A DNA stretch of 64,000 nucleotides from Shouchella hunanensis (GTDB taxonomy: Bacteria > Bacillota > Bacilli > Bacillales > Bacillaceae_D), in assembly GCF_028735875.1 (NCBI RefSeq), contig NZ_CP117834.1:1-64000 (forward strand). Reading direction: 5' to 3'. A program made the translations under genes and the position numbers. A model generated the notes under the pieces. The model was given only the letters and a program-made list of their open reading frames with translations, was not told the DNA's origin and searched no databases. How positions within the stretch are numbered: the first letter of the stretch is position 1; the number at the start of each line of letters is the position of its first letter. Of the stretch, positions 20,091 to 28,042 are shown one piece after another.

Positions 20091-20996
20091 CTAGCTTAAG
20101 ATCCATAGAATAAATGTAATGGAGAACAAACTAAATAAGGTTGTAATGAGCGTAATCGTTGACACTAACTTAGGTCTTGCATCAAATCGAACCGCGTACA
20201 TAACAATCGTCGCTGCACTTGGCATTGCTGATGAGACAATAAATACATTTCGAAGCATCTCATCTATTGGTAAAAATAACGTAATTCCATACGCTACTAC
20301 TGGCGAAATCATCATGCGGAGAAACACACCAACACCAATTTTTTCCCAATCAAATTGCTTCCACTCAATCATGGCAAGCTGCATCCCAAGAATAAGCATC
20401 ACAACTGGAATCGCTGCTTCAGCGACTAAATCAATGGATGCAAACAGTTGGGCAGGAAAAGGAATTGAAAAAACATTTAAACTAAGAGCGATAACCGTCG
20501 CATACGTCGCAGGCATTTTTAGAATCGCTTTAAGTGCAACCGCAATGGTCGCTTTCCCTCTCGCTGCATAGTAGACACCGAAACTATTCATTATGATGGA
20601 TTGCAAAACCATAAAGGAAATGGCAAGTTCAAAAGCAGTCTCACCGTATGCAAATAAAATAATAGGTGTTCCATAGTTTCCAACATTCATAAAGGCTGTC
20701 GATAAGATCATTCCGCTCTCGTCTTCGATCGATAATGATCTCGTTTTTGCATATATTTTTGCAAGAATAATTAATATAAACATTAACATAATCGAAAATA
20801 AAACCATATAAAAATAGTCCATATTAAGAGGAGATGTATAAAATGTACGGAAGACGAGGCATGGTGTTAATATGTAAATAGCAACACTTGATATGGAACG
20901 TATATCAAGCATAAACGCTCGCTGGAGTAGAAATCCTGCTCCAAAAATGCAAAAAACAGGTAAAACGACTTGAAAAAATAGTGTCACAAAGGTCAA
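20091..20996 (-). CDS. AEC-family (auxin efflux carrier type) transporter
   Basis: A 301-residue integral membrane protein with about ten hydrophobic helices arranged as two five-helix halves, the fold of the AEC/BASS superfamily. The stretches SSVAIYILTPCLVFRTFYTSPL (first half) and LVAEAAIPVVMLILGMQLA (second half) are typical of the family. Family members export or import organic anions such as malate; substrate cannot be inferred here. It is upstream of dapH on the same strand, but dapH has its own promoter. Confidence 0.8.
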   Translation of the reverse strand: MTFVTLFFQVVLPVFCIFGAGFLLQRAFMLDIRSISSVAIYILTPCLVFRTFYTSPLNMDYFYMVLFSIMLMFILIILAKIYAKTRSLSIEDESGMILSTAFMNVGNYGTPIILFAYGETAFELAISFMVLQSIIMNSFGVYYAARGKATIAVALKAILKMPATYATVIALSLNVFSIPFPAQLFASIDLVAEAAIPVVMLILGMQLAMIEWKQFDWEKIGVGVFLRMMISPVVAYGITLFLPIDEMLRNVFIVSSAMPSAATIVMYAVRFDARPKLVSTITLITTLFSLFSITFILWILS

Positions 20997-21020
20997 CCTT
21001 TCTTCTTACAAAAAAATAAA

Positions 21021-22046
21021 CTAATGTATAAACAACGTATAATCTTTTGCTAAATCAACTTTTTTAACAGTTTGATTGCTTCGGCCAGCGCTGTCTTCTT
21101 GCGGAATCATCGTCACAATTGGACGGTGAGGCAACCCCTTATTTTGAGAAACGACGACACCATAGTTTCCGTTCGACAAACGCACCTGACTTCCAGTTGG
21201 AAAAAACGTCACACACATCATAAATGCACTTAAACTAAACGAACTGTATCGCTTAGGGGCAAATGCTAGCATAAATTCTAATGCTTTTGCAAAACTCATT
21301 AATGGTTTCTTTTTTCGCTGATTTGTTAATCGATCAAACACATTTGCAACAGTGATCGTTTGTGTTATTTCATGAAGGAAGTTCGCTTTTATCCCCCTTG
21401 GATAGCCGCTTCCATCAAGAGATTCATGATGACTAAGAGCAACAATAGAAGCTAAAGGGTCTAGGTTTCTTTGCGTTTGCAAATAGTTGTACCCTCGCCA
21501 AGTATGATCATCCCCTAATACTTGATTTTCTTCATTAAATTTCTCCGAAACGACTTTACCAATATCGTGAAGCAAGGCTGCTCGCACTACCCGCTTTAAT
21601 TGCTGCTCATTAAACTCATTTTCCATCCCTATCGCTGTAGAGAGAAAAGCAACCGTTAAAGAATGCTGATACAAGCCTTCGTCCATCCTATTAAGCATTG
21701 TTAATGATTCTTGCACTTCAGTTTGTTGTAACACTAGTGTGAAAATCTCTTTCAGCTTATTGTTCCAGATAAGTGATTTTTCTTCAACAAGTAGCTGTTG
21801 ATTGGACATATATAGGCGAGTATGCGCGCAGCAGACTGTCTCATCAGCATTATGTTGTGATAGTGGGACTAACAACGGCAACGTATCAATACCAAATTGC
21901 TTTAACCGTTTTAAATGAATGGCCGTTAAAGAAACCCCTTTTCTTAAAAGGATTTGTCCATCCAGGGAAAAAATCTCTTTGCCTAACAAAGATCCAGGCA
22001 TTACATCTTTTAGACGAACGTATTTCGTCTCTAACCCAACTACCAT
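21021..22046 (-). CDS. HD-GYP domain phosphodiesterase-like protein
   Basis: A 341-residue protein with an N-terminal region of about 120 residues (VRLKDVMPGSLLGKEIFSLDG..., the usual N-terminus of Bacillus HD-GYP proteins) followed by an HD-GYP domain. Metal ligand motif HDIGK (near 180) and HHESLDGSGYP (near 225) are intact, so cyclic-di-GMP phosphodiesterase activity is plausible; in B. subtilis similar proteins lack assigned roles. I chose ATG at 22046 because AAGGGGG lies 7 bases upstream; the frame extends further to 22142 without a ribosome site. Confidence 0.8.
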   Translation of the reverse strand: MVVGLETKYVRLKDVMPGSLLGKEIFSLDGQILLRKGVSLTAIHLKRLKQFGIDTLPLLVPLSQHNADETVCCAHTRLYMSNQQLLVEEKSLIWNNKLKEIFTLVLQQTEVQESLTMLNRMDEGLYQHSLTVAFLSTAIGMENEFNEQQLKRVVRAALLHDIGKVVSEKFNEENQVLGDDHTWRGYNYLQTQRNLDPLASIVALSHHESLDGSGYPRGIKANFLHEITQTITVANVFDRLTNQRKKKPLMSFAKALEFMLAFAPKRYSSFSLSAFMMCVTFFPTGSQVRLSNGNYGVVVSQNKGLPHRPIVTMIPQEDSAGRSNQTVKKVDLAKDYTLFIH

Positions 22047-22118
22047 ACACATACCCCCTTCAATCGTTAACGCTTTCATTATTATAACGAAGGAACGATG
22101 ATTTAGGAAGTAAGCAAG

Positions 22119-22146
22119 CAAAAACCTTGCACAGCTATGCAAGGTT
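22119..22146 (-). terminator. Intrinsic terminator after the second MscS gene
   Basis: On the minus strand AACCTTGCAT pairs with GTGCAAGGTT and is followed by TTTTTGC; it begins 2 bases past the stop codon. Confidence 0.75.
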
Positions 22147-22148
22147 CG

Positions 22149-23249
22149 TTAACTTTCTGCTTTTTCTAACTGATGCTGTTCATGTTCGTGGGCGTCAAAT
22201 ACAACAATAGGTTTTAGTACAGACACACCTTCTTTCGATAAAATATCCAGAATTTCATAATTAATCTCTTCTTTAACTTCATGCCATTCTGACCAAGCCA
22301 CGGTTTTTGTGAAATAGTAAATAAAAATGTTGTAGCTCGATTCACCAAATTCGTCAAAATAGATCATCACTGTATCTGTTACAACACCTGGATGACTAAT
22401 GACAAGCTTTCGAATTTCTTGGACAGAATGCTCTAAATCCGATCGAGTGGTTTCTTGACCAACACCAATTGAATAATTGACTCTTCGCATATTCATCTCG
22501 GACCAGTTCGTTATCGCTTCATTTGATAACGTTTTATTTGGTACAACCACAACAGCATCTGCAAACGTTCGGATTTTTGTACTTCTAAATGTAATATCTT
22601 CTACCGTACCTTCTACTGAAGCAGATGATATCCAGTCGCCTTTTTTAAACGGCTTTTCCGTAATAATGACGATCCCTCCAAAAAAATTAGCAACCGTTTC
22701 CTGAGCCGCTAATGCAAACGCTAATCCACCTAAACCAAGACCAGCAACAAAACCATTGACATCAACGTCAAAGCTAGAAAGTACGGTTACAAACGTAAGA
22801 GCGATGACGACAAAACGAAGAATATTTGAAATAAACGGCAGCAGCATATGGTCGTCGCTTAATTGAAGCTTATTCTTTGTATAAGCCATAAACGTACCGT
22901 GAGTAGAAACGTAGTTGTATAATCCCCAGCCACCAAGAATGATTAAACTTGCATTAAACAAATTTTGTAGGGCTTCAATATCGGAAAAATTGACGCCGTA
23001 ATAAACAAGTGCTACTCGAGCACCAATAATGACAAAGAGAAAACGAAGTGGTTTCTCATAAGAAAGCAACAGTTGAGTAAGAAGTGTTGCATGCGTTTTA
23101 CGTGAGAGCCCTAAAATTACTTTAAAGAGATACGTAATAAAAATCTTTCGAAATACAAGAAACAAACTAAAAATCCCAATAGCAATCAGTAACCTAATCC
23201 ATGGAAATTCCACAAAAAAGCTAACAATTGAATCCCAAATCGTGCTCAT
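22149..23249 (-). CDS. MscS-family mechanosensitive channel (larger type)
   Basis: A 366-residue channel with four or five predicted membrane helices before the pore helix, so a longer family member than the 258-residue one at 15.8 kb. The pore helix GLGLGGLAFALAAQETVANFFGG lies near residues 170-190 and is followed by the beta domain (FKKGDWISSASVEGTVEDI) and a C-terminal alpha/beta domain. It resembles B. subtilis YhdY. Role: gated release of solutes under membrane tension. A start ATG at 23249 follows GAGGAGTTG. Confidence 0.82.
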   Translation of the reverse strand: MSTIWDSIVSFFVEFPWIRLLIAIGIFSLFLVFRKIFITYLFKVILGLSRKTHATLLTQLLLSYEKPLRFLFVIIGARVALVYYGVNFSDIEALQNLFNASLIILGGWGLYNYVSTHGTFMAYTKNKLQLSDDHMLLPFISNILRFVVIALTFVTVLSSFDVDVNGFVAGLGLGGLAFALAAQETVANFFGGIVIITEKPFKKGDWISSASVEGTVEDITFRSTKIRTFADAVVVVPNKTLSNEAITNWSEMNMRRVNYSIGVGQETTRSDLEHSVQEIRKLVISHPGVVTDTVMIYFDEFGESSYNIFIYYFTKTVAWSEWHEVKEEINYEILDILSKEGVSVLKPIVVFDAHEHEQHQLEKAES

Positions 23250-23307
23250 GGTCCAACTCCTCTTACAATCGATCTACCCGTATTCTAGCATGGAGAAAAT
23301 GTTTAGG

Positions 23308-23484
23308 CTATTGTAAAAGAATGCGAAATAAACGACCCATTTTGGATTTTTGGTTAATTGTGTAAAATGTCGGTCGATTGTTAACATAGGCAACAGGCTT
23401 TGACTGAAGCGGAATAACACGCATCGTTAGCAACCCTATTAAAGCGATCATAACAATAAAAACATCTACTTTACGAATAAGCAT
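23308..23484 (-). CDS. Small single-pass membrane protein (58 aa), unknown
   Basis: I read this small gene directly from the minus strand: ATG at 23484, TAG at 23308-23310. The product begins MLIRKVDVFIVMIALIGLL, has one membrane helix (about 7-25) and a basic C-terminal part (KSKMGRLFRILLQ). GTGGAGG lies about 11 bases upstream. Its codon use is normal for the window. No family recognised. It sits between the MscS gene and the CopC-like gene, oriented away from the latter. Confidence is limited by size. Confidence 0.5.
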   Translation of the reverse strand: MLIRKVDVFIVMIALIGLLTMRVIPLQSKPVAYVNNRPTFYTINQKSKMGRLFRILLQ

Positions 23485-23675
23485 CCTCGTTTATTCCTCC
23501 ACTTTTTTCGTTAGTATGCAACAGGATCTAAGCAATTATTTGATTGCCCATGATTTTGTTTAACAGAAGCTGTCTATACTAATAATCGTGACAATTTTGT
23601 AGACAGATAAAGACTTCATCAAAAACACACAATTTATTGTTACAATACAAGAGAACATGAATTGGAGGGTTACAA

Positions 23676-24251
23676 ATGAAACGTAGTTTTACAAGTTTTT
23701 TACTTTTACTTACACTTATGTTAGCACTACCTAATTTGGCTCAAGCTCATTCACATCAAGAGTCATCTTCACCTGAAGAAAATGAAGAAGTAACGGCGCC
23801 TTTAGACGAAATAACCGTCACGTTTGATTCAGGTATTGCTAGTGGAAATATGACGGTTACAAACAATACATCAGGTGAAGAAGTAGAACCTGATTCCGTT
23901 GACGTGGAGTCAAATGCGATTATTGCCTCTTTTAGCGAACCACTTCAAAATGGGGAGTACGTTGTTTATTGGGAAAATATTGGTGACGATACCCACCACA
24001 TCGATGGTGAGTTCACTTTTGTTGTTAATGTTGAAGAAGAAGGTGAAGAGGAGTCAGCTGTAGAAGAAGACATAACTGAAGAAGAATCTACAGATGAAGC
24101 AACAGAGCAAGAAACAGATGTCGAGCAAGATCAGTCTGAAACAGAAACAGCAGAATCTGGTTCTGCCGTTCTATGGATTTCCATTATCCTAGCCATTCTG
24201 TTTATTGGCGGTTTAATTGGTTTTATTGTATCTCGTAAGAAAAAGAACTAA
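23676..24251 (+). CDS. CopC-domain protein, membrane-anchored
   Basis: A 191-residue exported protein with a signal peptide predicted to be cut at AQA|HSHQ, leaving His25 at the mature N-terminus as in CopC copper proteins. The CopC beta-barrel covers about residues 25-122 and keeps the second copper-site region DDTHHIDGEFTFVV (near 105). Then comes a linker of about 35 residues made almost only of Glu, Asp, Thr and Ser, and one C-terminal membrane helix (about 164-187) with a KKK tail. Thus it is likely a tethered extracellular copper binder. No CopD domain or gene is adjacent. GGAGGG precedes the ATG. Confidence 0.82.
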   Translation: MKRSFTSFLLLLTLMLALPNLAQAHSHQESSSPEENEEVTAPLDEITVTFDSGIASGNMTVTNNTSGEEVEPDSVDVESNAIIASFSEPLQNGEYVVYWENIGDDTHHIDGEFTFVVNVEEEGEEESAVEEDITEEESTDEATEQETDVEQDQSETETAESGSAVLWISIILAILFIGGLIGFIVSRKKKN

Positions 24252-24261
24252 TTGAAGTGGA

Positions 24262-24289
24262 GAAGTCACTGATGTGGCTTCTTTTTTTT
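24262..24289 (+). terminator. Intrinsic terminator after the CopC-like gene
   Basis: GAAGTCAC pairs with GTGGCTTC (one mismatch), followed by eight T. Confidence 0.8.
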
Positions 24290-24639
24290 GTTGCGAAGCG
24301 ACTGTATTTGTCGACTTCTTCGATTTAAGATCATTCGTTTTTCTTACTAAAAATACATTCTGGTCATATAGGTGTGAAAACGTGTGTTTACGCATTCACA
24401 AGCAGTACCTAACTTGTTCCTTTTTTAACCCGACTACACACGATTGAAAGAACAAGAAAAAATGTTTAAAATCAAGAAGTTTTCGTTTTGAGATTGAACA
24501 CTTTCAGCTATAATAGTAATAAGAAATTGTTTTTCAACACATTTAATTTGATGACTACAGATAGCCCCTTTACAAATGTTTATGCTTGGCTACATTAAAA
24601 TCACGTGTTGTGTTGTATTAAAGGAGGTTGTCTTAAATT
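24290..24639. other. Gene-free region upstream of the AI-2E family gene
   Basis: About 350 AT-rich bases without a supportable gene. A TATAAT at 24511-24516 is a likely -10 box with only a weak -35 (TTTGAG, 16 bases away); a leader of over 100 bases to the start at 24640 would follow. AAAGGAGG lies just before that start. A 15-codon frame in the leader lacks a ribosome site. Confidence 0.5.
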
Positions 24640-25734
24640 ATGCTTAACCGCACCGTTTTAAAGAAGCTCTTCATGGTTATTCTGATTGTCGCAGCGGTGC
24701 TTTTCGTTTACTTTAATTTCTCGGCGTTTATGCCTATTCTTTTAGCTTTATTGACGGCAATGATTTTTGAACCATTTGTCAAATTCTTAAAACGAAAATT
24801 AAACAGTGAGCGTCGACTTCTACCTGTAACGATTGTCTTCCTTTCGTTTTTACTTATTTCAGGTTTGGTACTGTATGTTTCAATTAGGTATCTAGTGGAA
24901 TCGATTTATGGTTGGTCATTACAAGTTCCTCAATATGCATTTGAAGTACAGCAGTTTGCAGATGAAATGATTGAAGGATTTCAAAATACATTAGAAAGTA
25001 TTCCTCAAGGAACAGCGATTATTGCTGAATTAGAGCGACTGTCTACTACAATGGTCGATGCCGTTCTCGGGTTTACAGCAACTGTTATCACGACTGTTGC
25101 TTCGTGGTTGCAATCAATACCTAATTTACTCTTTGTTGCGTTGATTTATGTAATTACATTGTTTTTATTCAGTCTTGATCTACCACGTCTATTAAATAAC
25201 ACCTTTAATTTATTTAAAGATGAAACATCACAAAAGCTCCGATTTGTTTTTCAACGAATGGGGAAAGTGTTTTTAGGTTATTGGAAAGCTCAGTTTATAT
25301 TAAGTGTAGGCGTTTTTATTGTTTGCTACATCAGTTTACTGTTTATCGCTCCTGGACCTGCGCTTATTATGTCAATTCTAATTTGGGTTGTCGATATTAT
25401 TCCCCTTTATGTTGGACCTGCTCTTATACTCGTACCTTGGGGGTTAGTAGCAATGATTCTCGGAAACACGGCTCAAGGAATTCAGCTTATTGTCCTTGCA
25501 CTCGTTCTACTCATTATCCGTCGAATTATTGAACCAAAAGTATTAGGTGATTCAATTGGTTTAAATGCTTTACCAACTGTATTATCGATGTACTTCGGTT
25601 TTGTTTTCTTTAATGTTATTGGTTTAATTCTCGGTCCATTTGTTTACATAGCGATTCGATCGGCAAAAGAAGCAGGCTTATTTCAATTAACAGCTGAAAA
25701 AGCGCCTATACCGAACAACAAACACTCTCTTTAA
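24640..25734 (+). CDS. AI-2E family membrane protein (YtvI-like)
   Basis: A 364-residue polytopic protein of the AI-2E exporter-like family: two N-terminal helices (about 11-45), a third at about 63-85, a soluble stretch with predicted amphipathic helices (about 90-140), then four or five helices in the C-terminal half. The motif LPTVLSMYFGFVFFNVIGLILGP (near 310-332) is characteristic. Family members in Bacillus include the sporulation membrane protein YtvI and Na+/H+ antiporter-like proteins; the function here is open. Strong ribosome site AAAGGAGG. Confidence 0.72.
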   Translation: MLNRTVLKKLFMVILIVAAVLFVYFNFSAFMPILLALLTAMIFEPFVKFLKRKLNSERRLLPVTIVFLSFLLISGLVLYVSIRYLVESIYGWSLQVPQYAFEVQQFADEMIEGFQNTLESIPQGTAIIAELERLSTTMVDAVLGFTATVITTVASWLQSIPNLLFVALIYVITLFLFSLDLPRLLNNTFNLFKDETSQKLRFVFQRMGKVFLGYWKAQFILSVGVFIVCYISLLFIAPGPALIMSILIWVVDIIPLYVGPALILVPWGLVAMILGNTAQGIQLIVLALVLLIIRRIIEPKVLGDSIGLNALPTVLSMYFGFVFFNVIGLILGPFVYIAIRSAKEAGLFQLTAEKAPIPNNKHSL

Positions 25735-25737
25735 TAG

Positions 25738-25774
25738 AAAAAGCGCAACGAACGGTTCATTCGTTGCGCTTTTT
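25738..25774. terminator. Bidirectional terminator
   Basis: AAAAAGCGCAACGAA pairs with TTCGTTGCGCTTTTT with a short loop between two convergent genes. Confidence 0.9.
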
Positions 25775-25780
25775 GGCCTG

Positions 25781-26425
25781 TTAAAGATTTGTTAACGCTT
25801 CTTCAATGGTTTCATGTCCGCTTGTTAAGTCAAACGATTGATTTATCGTACGCTCATCTTCAAGGCACGCGATTATCACATTGGCAACATCTTCACGTGG
25901 GATGTCTCCACGGTCCAATTCCACGTTTATTTTCACTTTACCCGTTCCCTCATCATTTGTTAGGCCACCCGGGCGGATAATTGTATAGTTTAGACCACTT
26001 CTTCTTAGCCACTCGTCTGCATAATGTTTGGCCGCACTATAGTATGGGGCTTTCGACATCCAGTTATTGCGATCATGTACGCCAATTGCACTAACAATCA
26101 TAAAACGGTTAACATTTGCTTGTTTCGCCGCTTCCATTGACTTGATGGCTCCATCAAAGTCAATCATCATCGTCTTGTCTGCCCCTGTGTGACCTCCAGA
26201 GCCAGCTGTAAAAACAACCGTGTCAACATTGTCCATTATTGAAACTAACTCCTCTACGGTCCCCTCAAGGTTACCGATTACAGCATGTATTCCTAAGTCT
26301 TCATAATTTTCTTTTTGTTCCGTTTTTCGAACCATTGCAATCGGCGTATGATCTGTATGCTTTTCTAACTTTTGGACGATATGCCGACCAATTTGTCCGT
26401 TTGCTCCTATGATTAGTACATTCAT
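25781..26425 (-). CDS. NAD(P)-binding SDR-type protein (YhfK-like)
   Basis: A 214-residue atypical short-chain dehydrogenase/NmrA-like protein. The nucleotide-binding motif GANGQIGRHIV is at the N-terminus (residues 7-17), TVVFTAGSGGHTG near 70-82 and a YSAAKHYADEWLRRSGL stretch near 129 that matches the YxxxK region. These proteins resemble NAD(P)-binding epimerases without known substrate. The gene is monocistronic, with terminators on its downstream side. Confidence 0.78.
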   Translation of the reverse strand: MNVLIIGANGQIGRHIVQKLEKHTDHTPIAMVRKTEQKENYEDLGIHAVIGNLEGTVEELVSIMDNVDTVVFTAGSGGHTGADKTMMIDFDGAIKSMEAAKQANVNRFMIVSAIGVHDRNNWMSKAPYYSAAKHYADEWLRRSGLNYTIIRPGGLTNDEGTGKVKINVELDRGDIPREDVANVIIACLEDERTINQSFDLTSGHETIEEALTNL

Positions 26426-26520
26426 TATTGACTCATCCTTTCATTATTTGCACTTTCTTTACTATACCCTAGTCTAAAATGAGAAAAACATTGGGGAATC
26501 AAGGATCGGTGCCAAACGAA

Positions 26521-26550
26521 AAAAAACACCGCTTAGATGAGCGGTGTTTT
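26521..26550 (-). terminator. Terminator of tRNA-Val
   Basis: AAAACACCGCT pairs with AGCGGTGTTTT; on the minus strand it follows the tRNA 3' end within a few bases and ends in eight T. Confidence 0.85.
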
Positions 26551-26554
26551 ACGA

Positions 26555-26626
26555 TGCGCTGTACAAGATTTGAACTTGTGACCCCTTGCCTGTCAAGCAA
26601 GTGCTCTCCCACTGAGCTAACAGCGC
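26555..26626 (-). tRNA. tRNA-Val (GAC)
   Basis: A full cloverleaf of 72 bases on the minus strand: acceptor GCGCTGT/ACAGCGC, D arm GCTC/GAGC, anticodon stem CTTGC/GCAAG with loop TTGACAG (anticodon GAC, reads GUC/GUU), T arm ACAAG-TTCAAAT-CTTGT, discriminator A. CCA is not encoded. It stands alone with its own promoter and terminator. Confidence 0.95.
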
Positions 26627-26654
26627 ATATTTTTATGTATGACCAACAAGATAC

Positions 26655-26683
26655 ATCTTAGCAAATAATCTTTAAACCGTCAA
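26655..26683 (-). promoter_or_regulatory. Sigma-A promoter of tRNA-Val
   Basis: Minus strand: TTGACG (26678-26683), 17-base spacer, TAAGAT (26655-26660), about 30 bases before the tRNA 5' end. Confidence 0.75.
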
Positions 26684-26778
26684 TCGTTTTTTCGTACTTT
26701 TACTAGCGCAATTATTGTGCAATTGTGTCGTTTTCATGCTAAAATACGAGTATTATGATAGAGAGATGGTGAACGCTG

Positions 26779-27330
26779 TTGGAATCCGAAAGTTTTAGTA
26801 CCCCTCGACTAATGTTACGTGAGTTAACGCTAGAAGACGCAGCATCGCTCTTACCCATTTGGTCTGACATCCGTGTCACAAGGTACATGAAAATTGAACG
26901 ATTAACAACGGAAGAGGAAGCGCAGCAATTAATTCAATTATTAAAAAGCCAAATTAAAGCTGGGCAGTCCTCGCGATATGCAATTATCTTAAAAGACACC
27001 CACACCATTATTGGTACATGTGGTTTTGAAAGCTTTCAACCAGAACATCAAAGCGCTACGATTAGTTATGAATTAGGTAAACACTACTGGGGAAAAGGAT
27101 ACGCGTCGGAAGCTCTATGGGAAATTATTGAAGACGGTTTCCAGCGACGTCGCATACATCGTATTGAAGCGCGCATTGAACCTGAAAATGACCGTTCCAT
27201 CCATGCACTACATAAGCTAGGCTTTATGCATGAAGGTCGTTTAAGAGGCGCGCTAAAAAAAGGAGATAAATTTGTTGATCAACTAATTTTTTCCATCCTG
27301 GCTGAAGAATTTGAGTCATCCCTACGGTAA
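26779..27330 (+). CDS. GNAT-family N-acetyltransferase (RimJ/RimL-like)
   Basis: A 183-residue acetyltransferase of the RimJ/RimL type: N-terminus TPRLMLRELTLEDA, acetyl-CoA loop region YELGKHYWGKGYASEAL (near 91-107), and the C-terminal IHRIEARIEPENDRSIHALHKLGF motif split over residues 124-147. Such enzymes acetylate protein N-termini, Lys or small amines; target unknown. The start is TTG at 26779 after GGTGA; the ATG at 26766 is in another frame. Confidence 0.82.
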   Translation: MESESFSTPRLMLRELTLEDAASLLPIWSDIRVTRYMKIERLTTEEEAQQLIQLLKSQIKAGQSSRYAIILKDTHTIIGTCGFESFQPEHQSATISYELGKHYWGKGYASEALWEIIEDGFQRRRIHRIEARIEPENDRSIHALHKLGFMHEGRLRGALKKGDKFVDQLIFSILAEEFESSLR

Positions 27331-27359
27331 AAAAACGTGCGCGGTCTCGCGCACGTTTT
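27331..27359. terminator. Bidirectional terminator
   Basis: AAAACGTGCGCG pairs with CGCGCACGTTTT across a 4-nt loop, between the GNAT gene and copZ. Confidence 0.9.
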
Positions 27360-27567
27360 ATTCCTTTTCAATCTCGTATCCTTGATCTTCAATTTCTTGT
27401 TTTACCTTGGATAAAGTTACAACGTCGCGATCATATTGTACAACCACTTCTTGCTCTTCTAACGACACCTGAACTTTTTCTACACCCGTTAACCCTCCAA
27501 CAGCTGATTCAATTGCTTGAACACAGTGCTGACAAGACATTCCGCTTACCTTTACTTTCTGTTCCAT
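27358..27567 (-). CDS. copZ: Copper chaperone CopZ
   Basis: A 69-residue heavy-metal-associated domain with the Cu(I) site MSCQHC (residues 10-15) and the usual beta-alpha-beta-beta-alpha-beta pattern, including VEKVQVSLEEQEVVVQYD and GYEIEKE at the end. It shuttles Cu(I) to a P-type ATPase and to CsoR. It follows csoR by 21 bases. In many Bacillus copA comes next, but here transcription meets a convergent gene and a terminator. Confidence 0.93.
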   Translation of the reverse strand: MEQKVKVSGMSCQHCVQAIESAVGGLTGVEKVQVSLEEQEVVVQYDRDVVTLSKVKQEIEDQGYEIEKE

Positions 27568-27588
27568 GTTGGACAGCTCCTTTAAGAT

Positions 27589-27897
27589 TTACTTTGAAAA
27601 ACGACTAATCACGTCCATTAATTCTGAGATAGCTTCATCACCATTTCCATTTTTCACTGCATCTGCTACACAATGTCTTGAATGATCTTCTAGCATTGTC
27701 ATACTCACTTTCCGCAACGCTGCTTGAATTGCAGATAATTGGATGAGCACATCTACACAATATCGATCTTCTTCCACCATTTTTTGAATCCCGCGTACTT
27801 GTCCTTCTATTCGTTTAAGTCGATTGGTCAACGACGTTTTGTCATCATGATGTCGGTGTGTTTTTTGTTCCATTTGCTGCTCACTCAACCGTGTCAC
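27589..27897 (-). CDS. csoR: Copper-sensing repressor CsoR
   Basis: A 102-residue four-helix DUF156 regulator. The copper ligands are all present: Cys in DRYCVDVL (near 47) and His and Cys in HSRHCVADAV (near 72-76); the second shell Tyr/Glu pattern fits CsoR rather than FrmR or RcnR. It should repress its own operon in low copper. GTG at 27897 was kept; TTG at 27888 with GGGGTGA upstream is a good alternative. The N-terminus has a His-rich THRHHDD stretch. Confidence 0.92.
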   Translation of the reverse strand: MTRLSEQQMEQKTHRHHDDKTSLTNRLKRIEGQVRGIQKMVEEDRYCVDVLIQLSAIQAALRKVSMTMLEDHSRHCVADAVKNGNGDEAISELMDVISRFSK

Positions 27898-27910
27898 CCC
27901 ACTTTCTTTT

Positions 27911-27939
27911 AGTATACAAGATCAACTATTGATTGTAAA
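27911..27939 (-). promoter_or_regulatory. csoR-copZ promoter with a dyad in the spacer
   Basis: Minus strand: TTTACA (27934-27939), 17-base spacer, TATACT (27911-27916). The spacer contains the dyad ATCAATAGTTGAT (27921-27933), well placed for a repressor, but it is not the GC-rich type of operator known for B. subtilis CsoR. Confidence 0.6.
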
Positions 27940-28042
27940 AGCAACGAACTCTATCATTGACACGTTGCGTTCAATACGATATGTTTTGTTGGTAAATGTC
28001 TTAAATTAGAGAGATAAAATCTATATAATTGGGAGTGTAAAT

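Noticed and set aside
24550..24600. 15-codon leader frame before the AI-2E family gene
   Set aside because: No ribosome site and no feature of a leader peptide.
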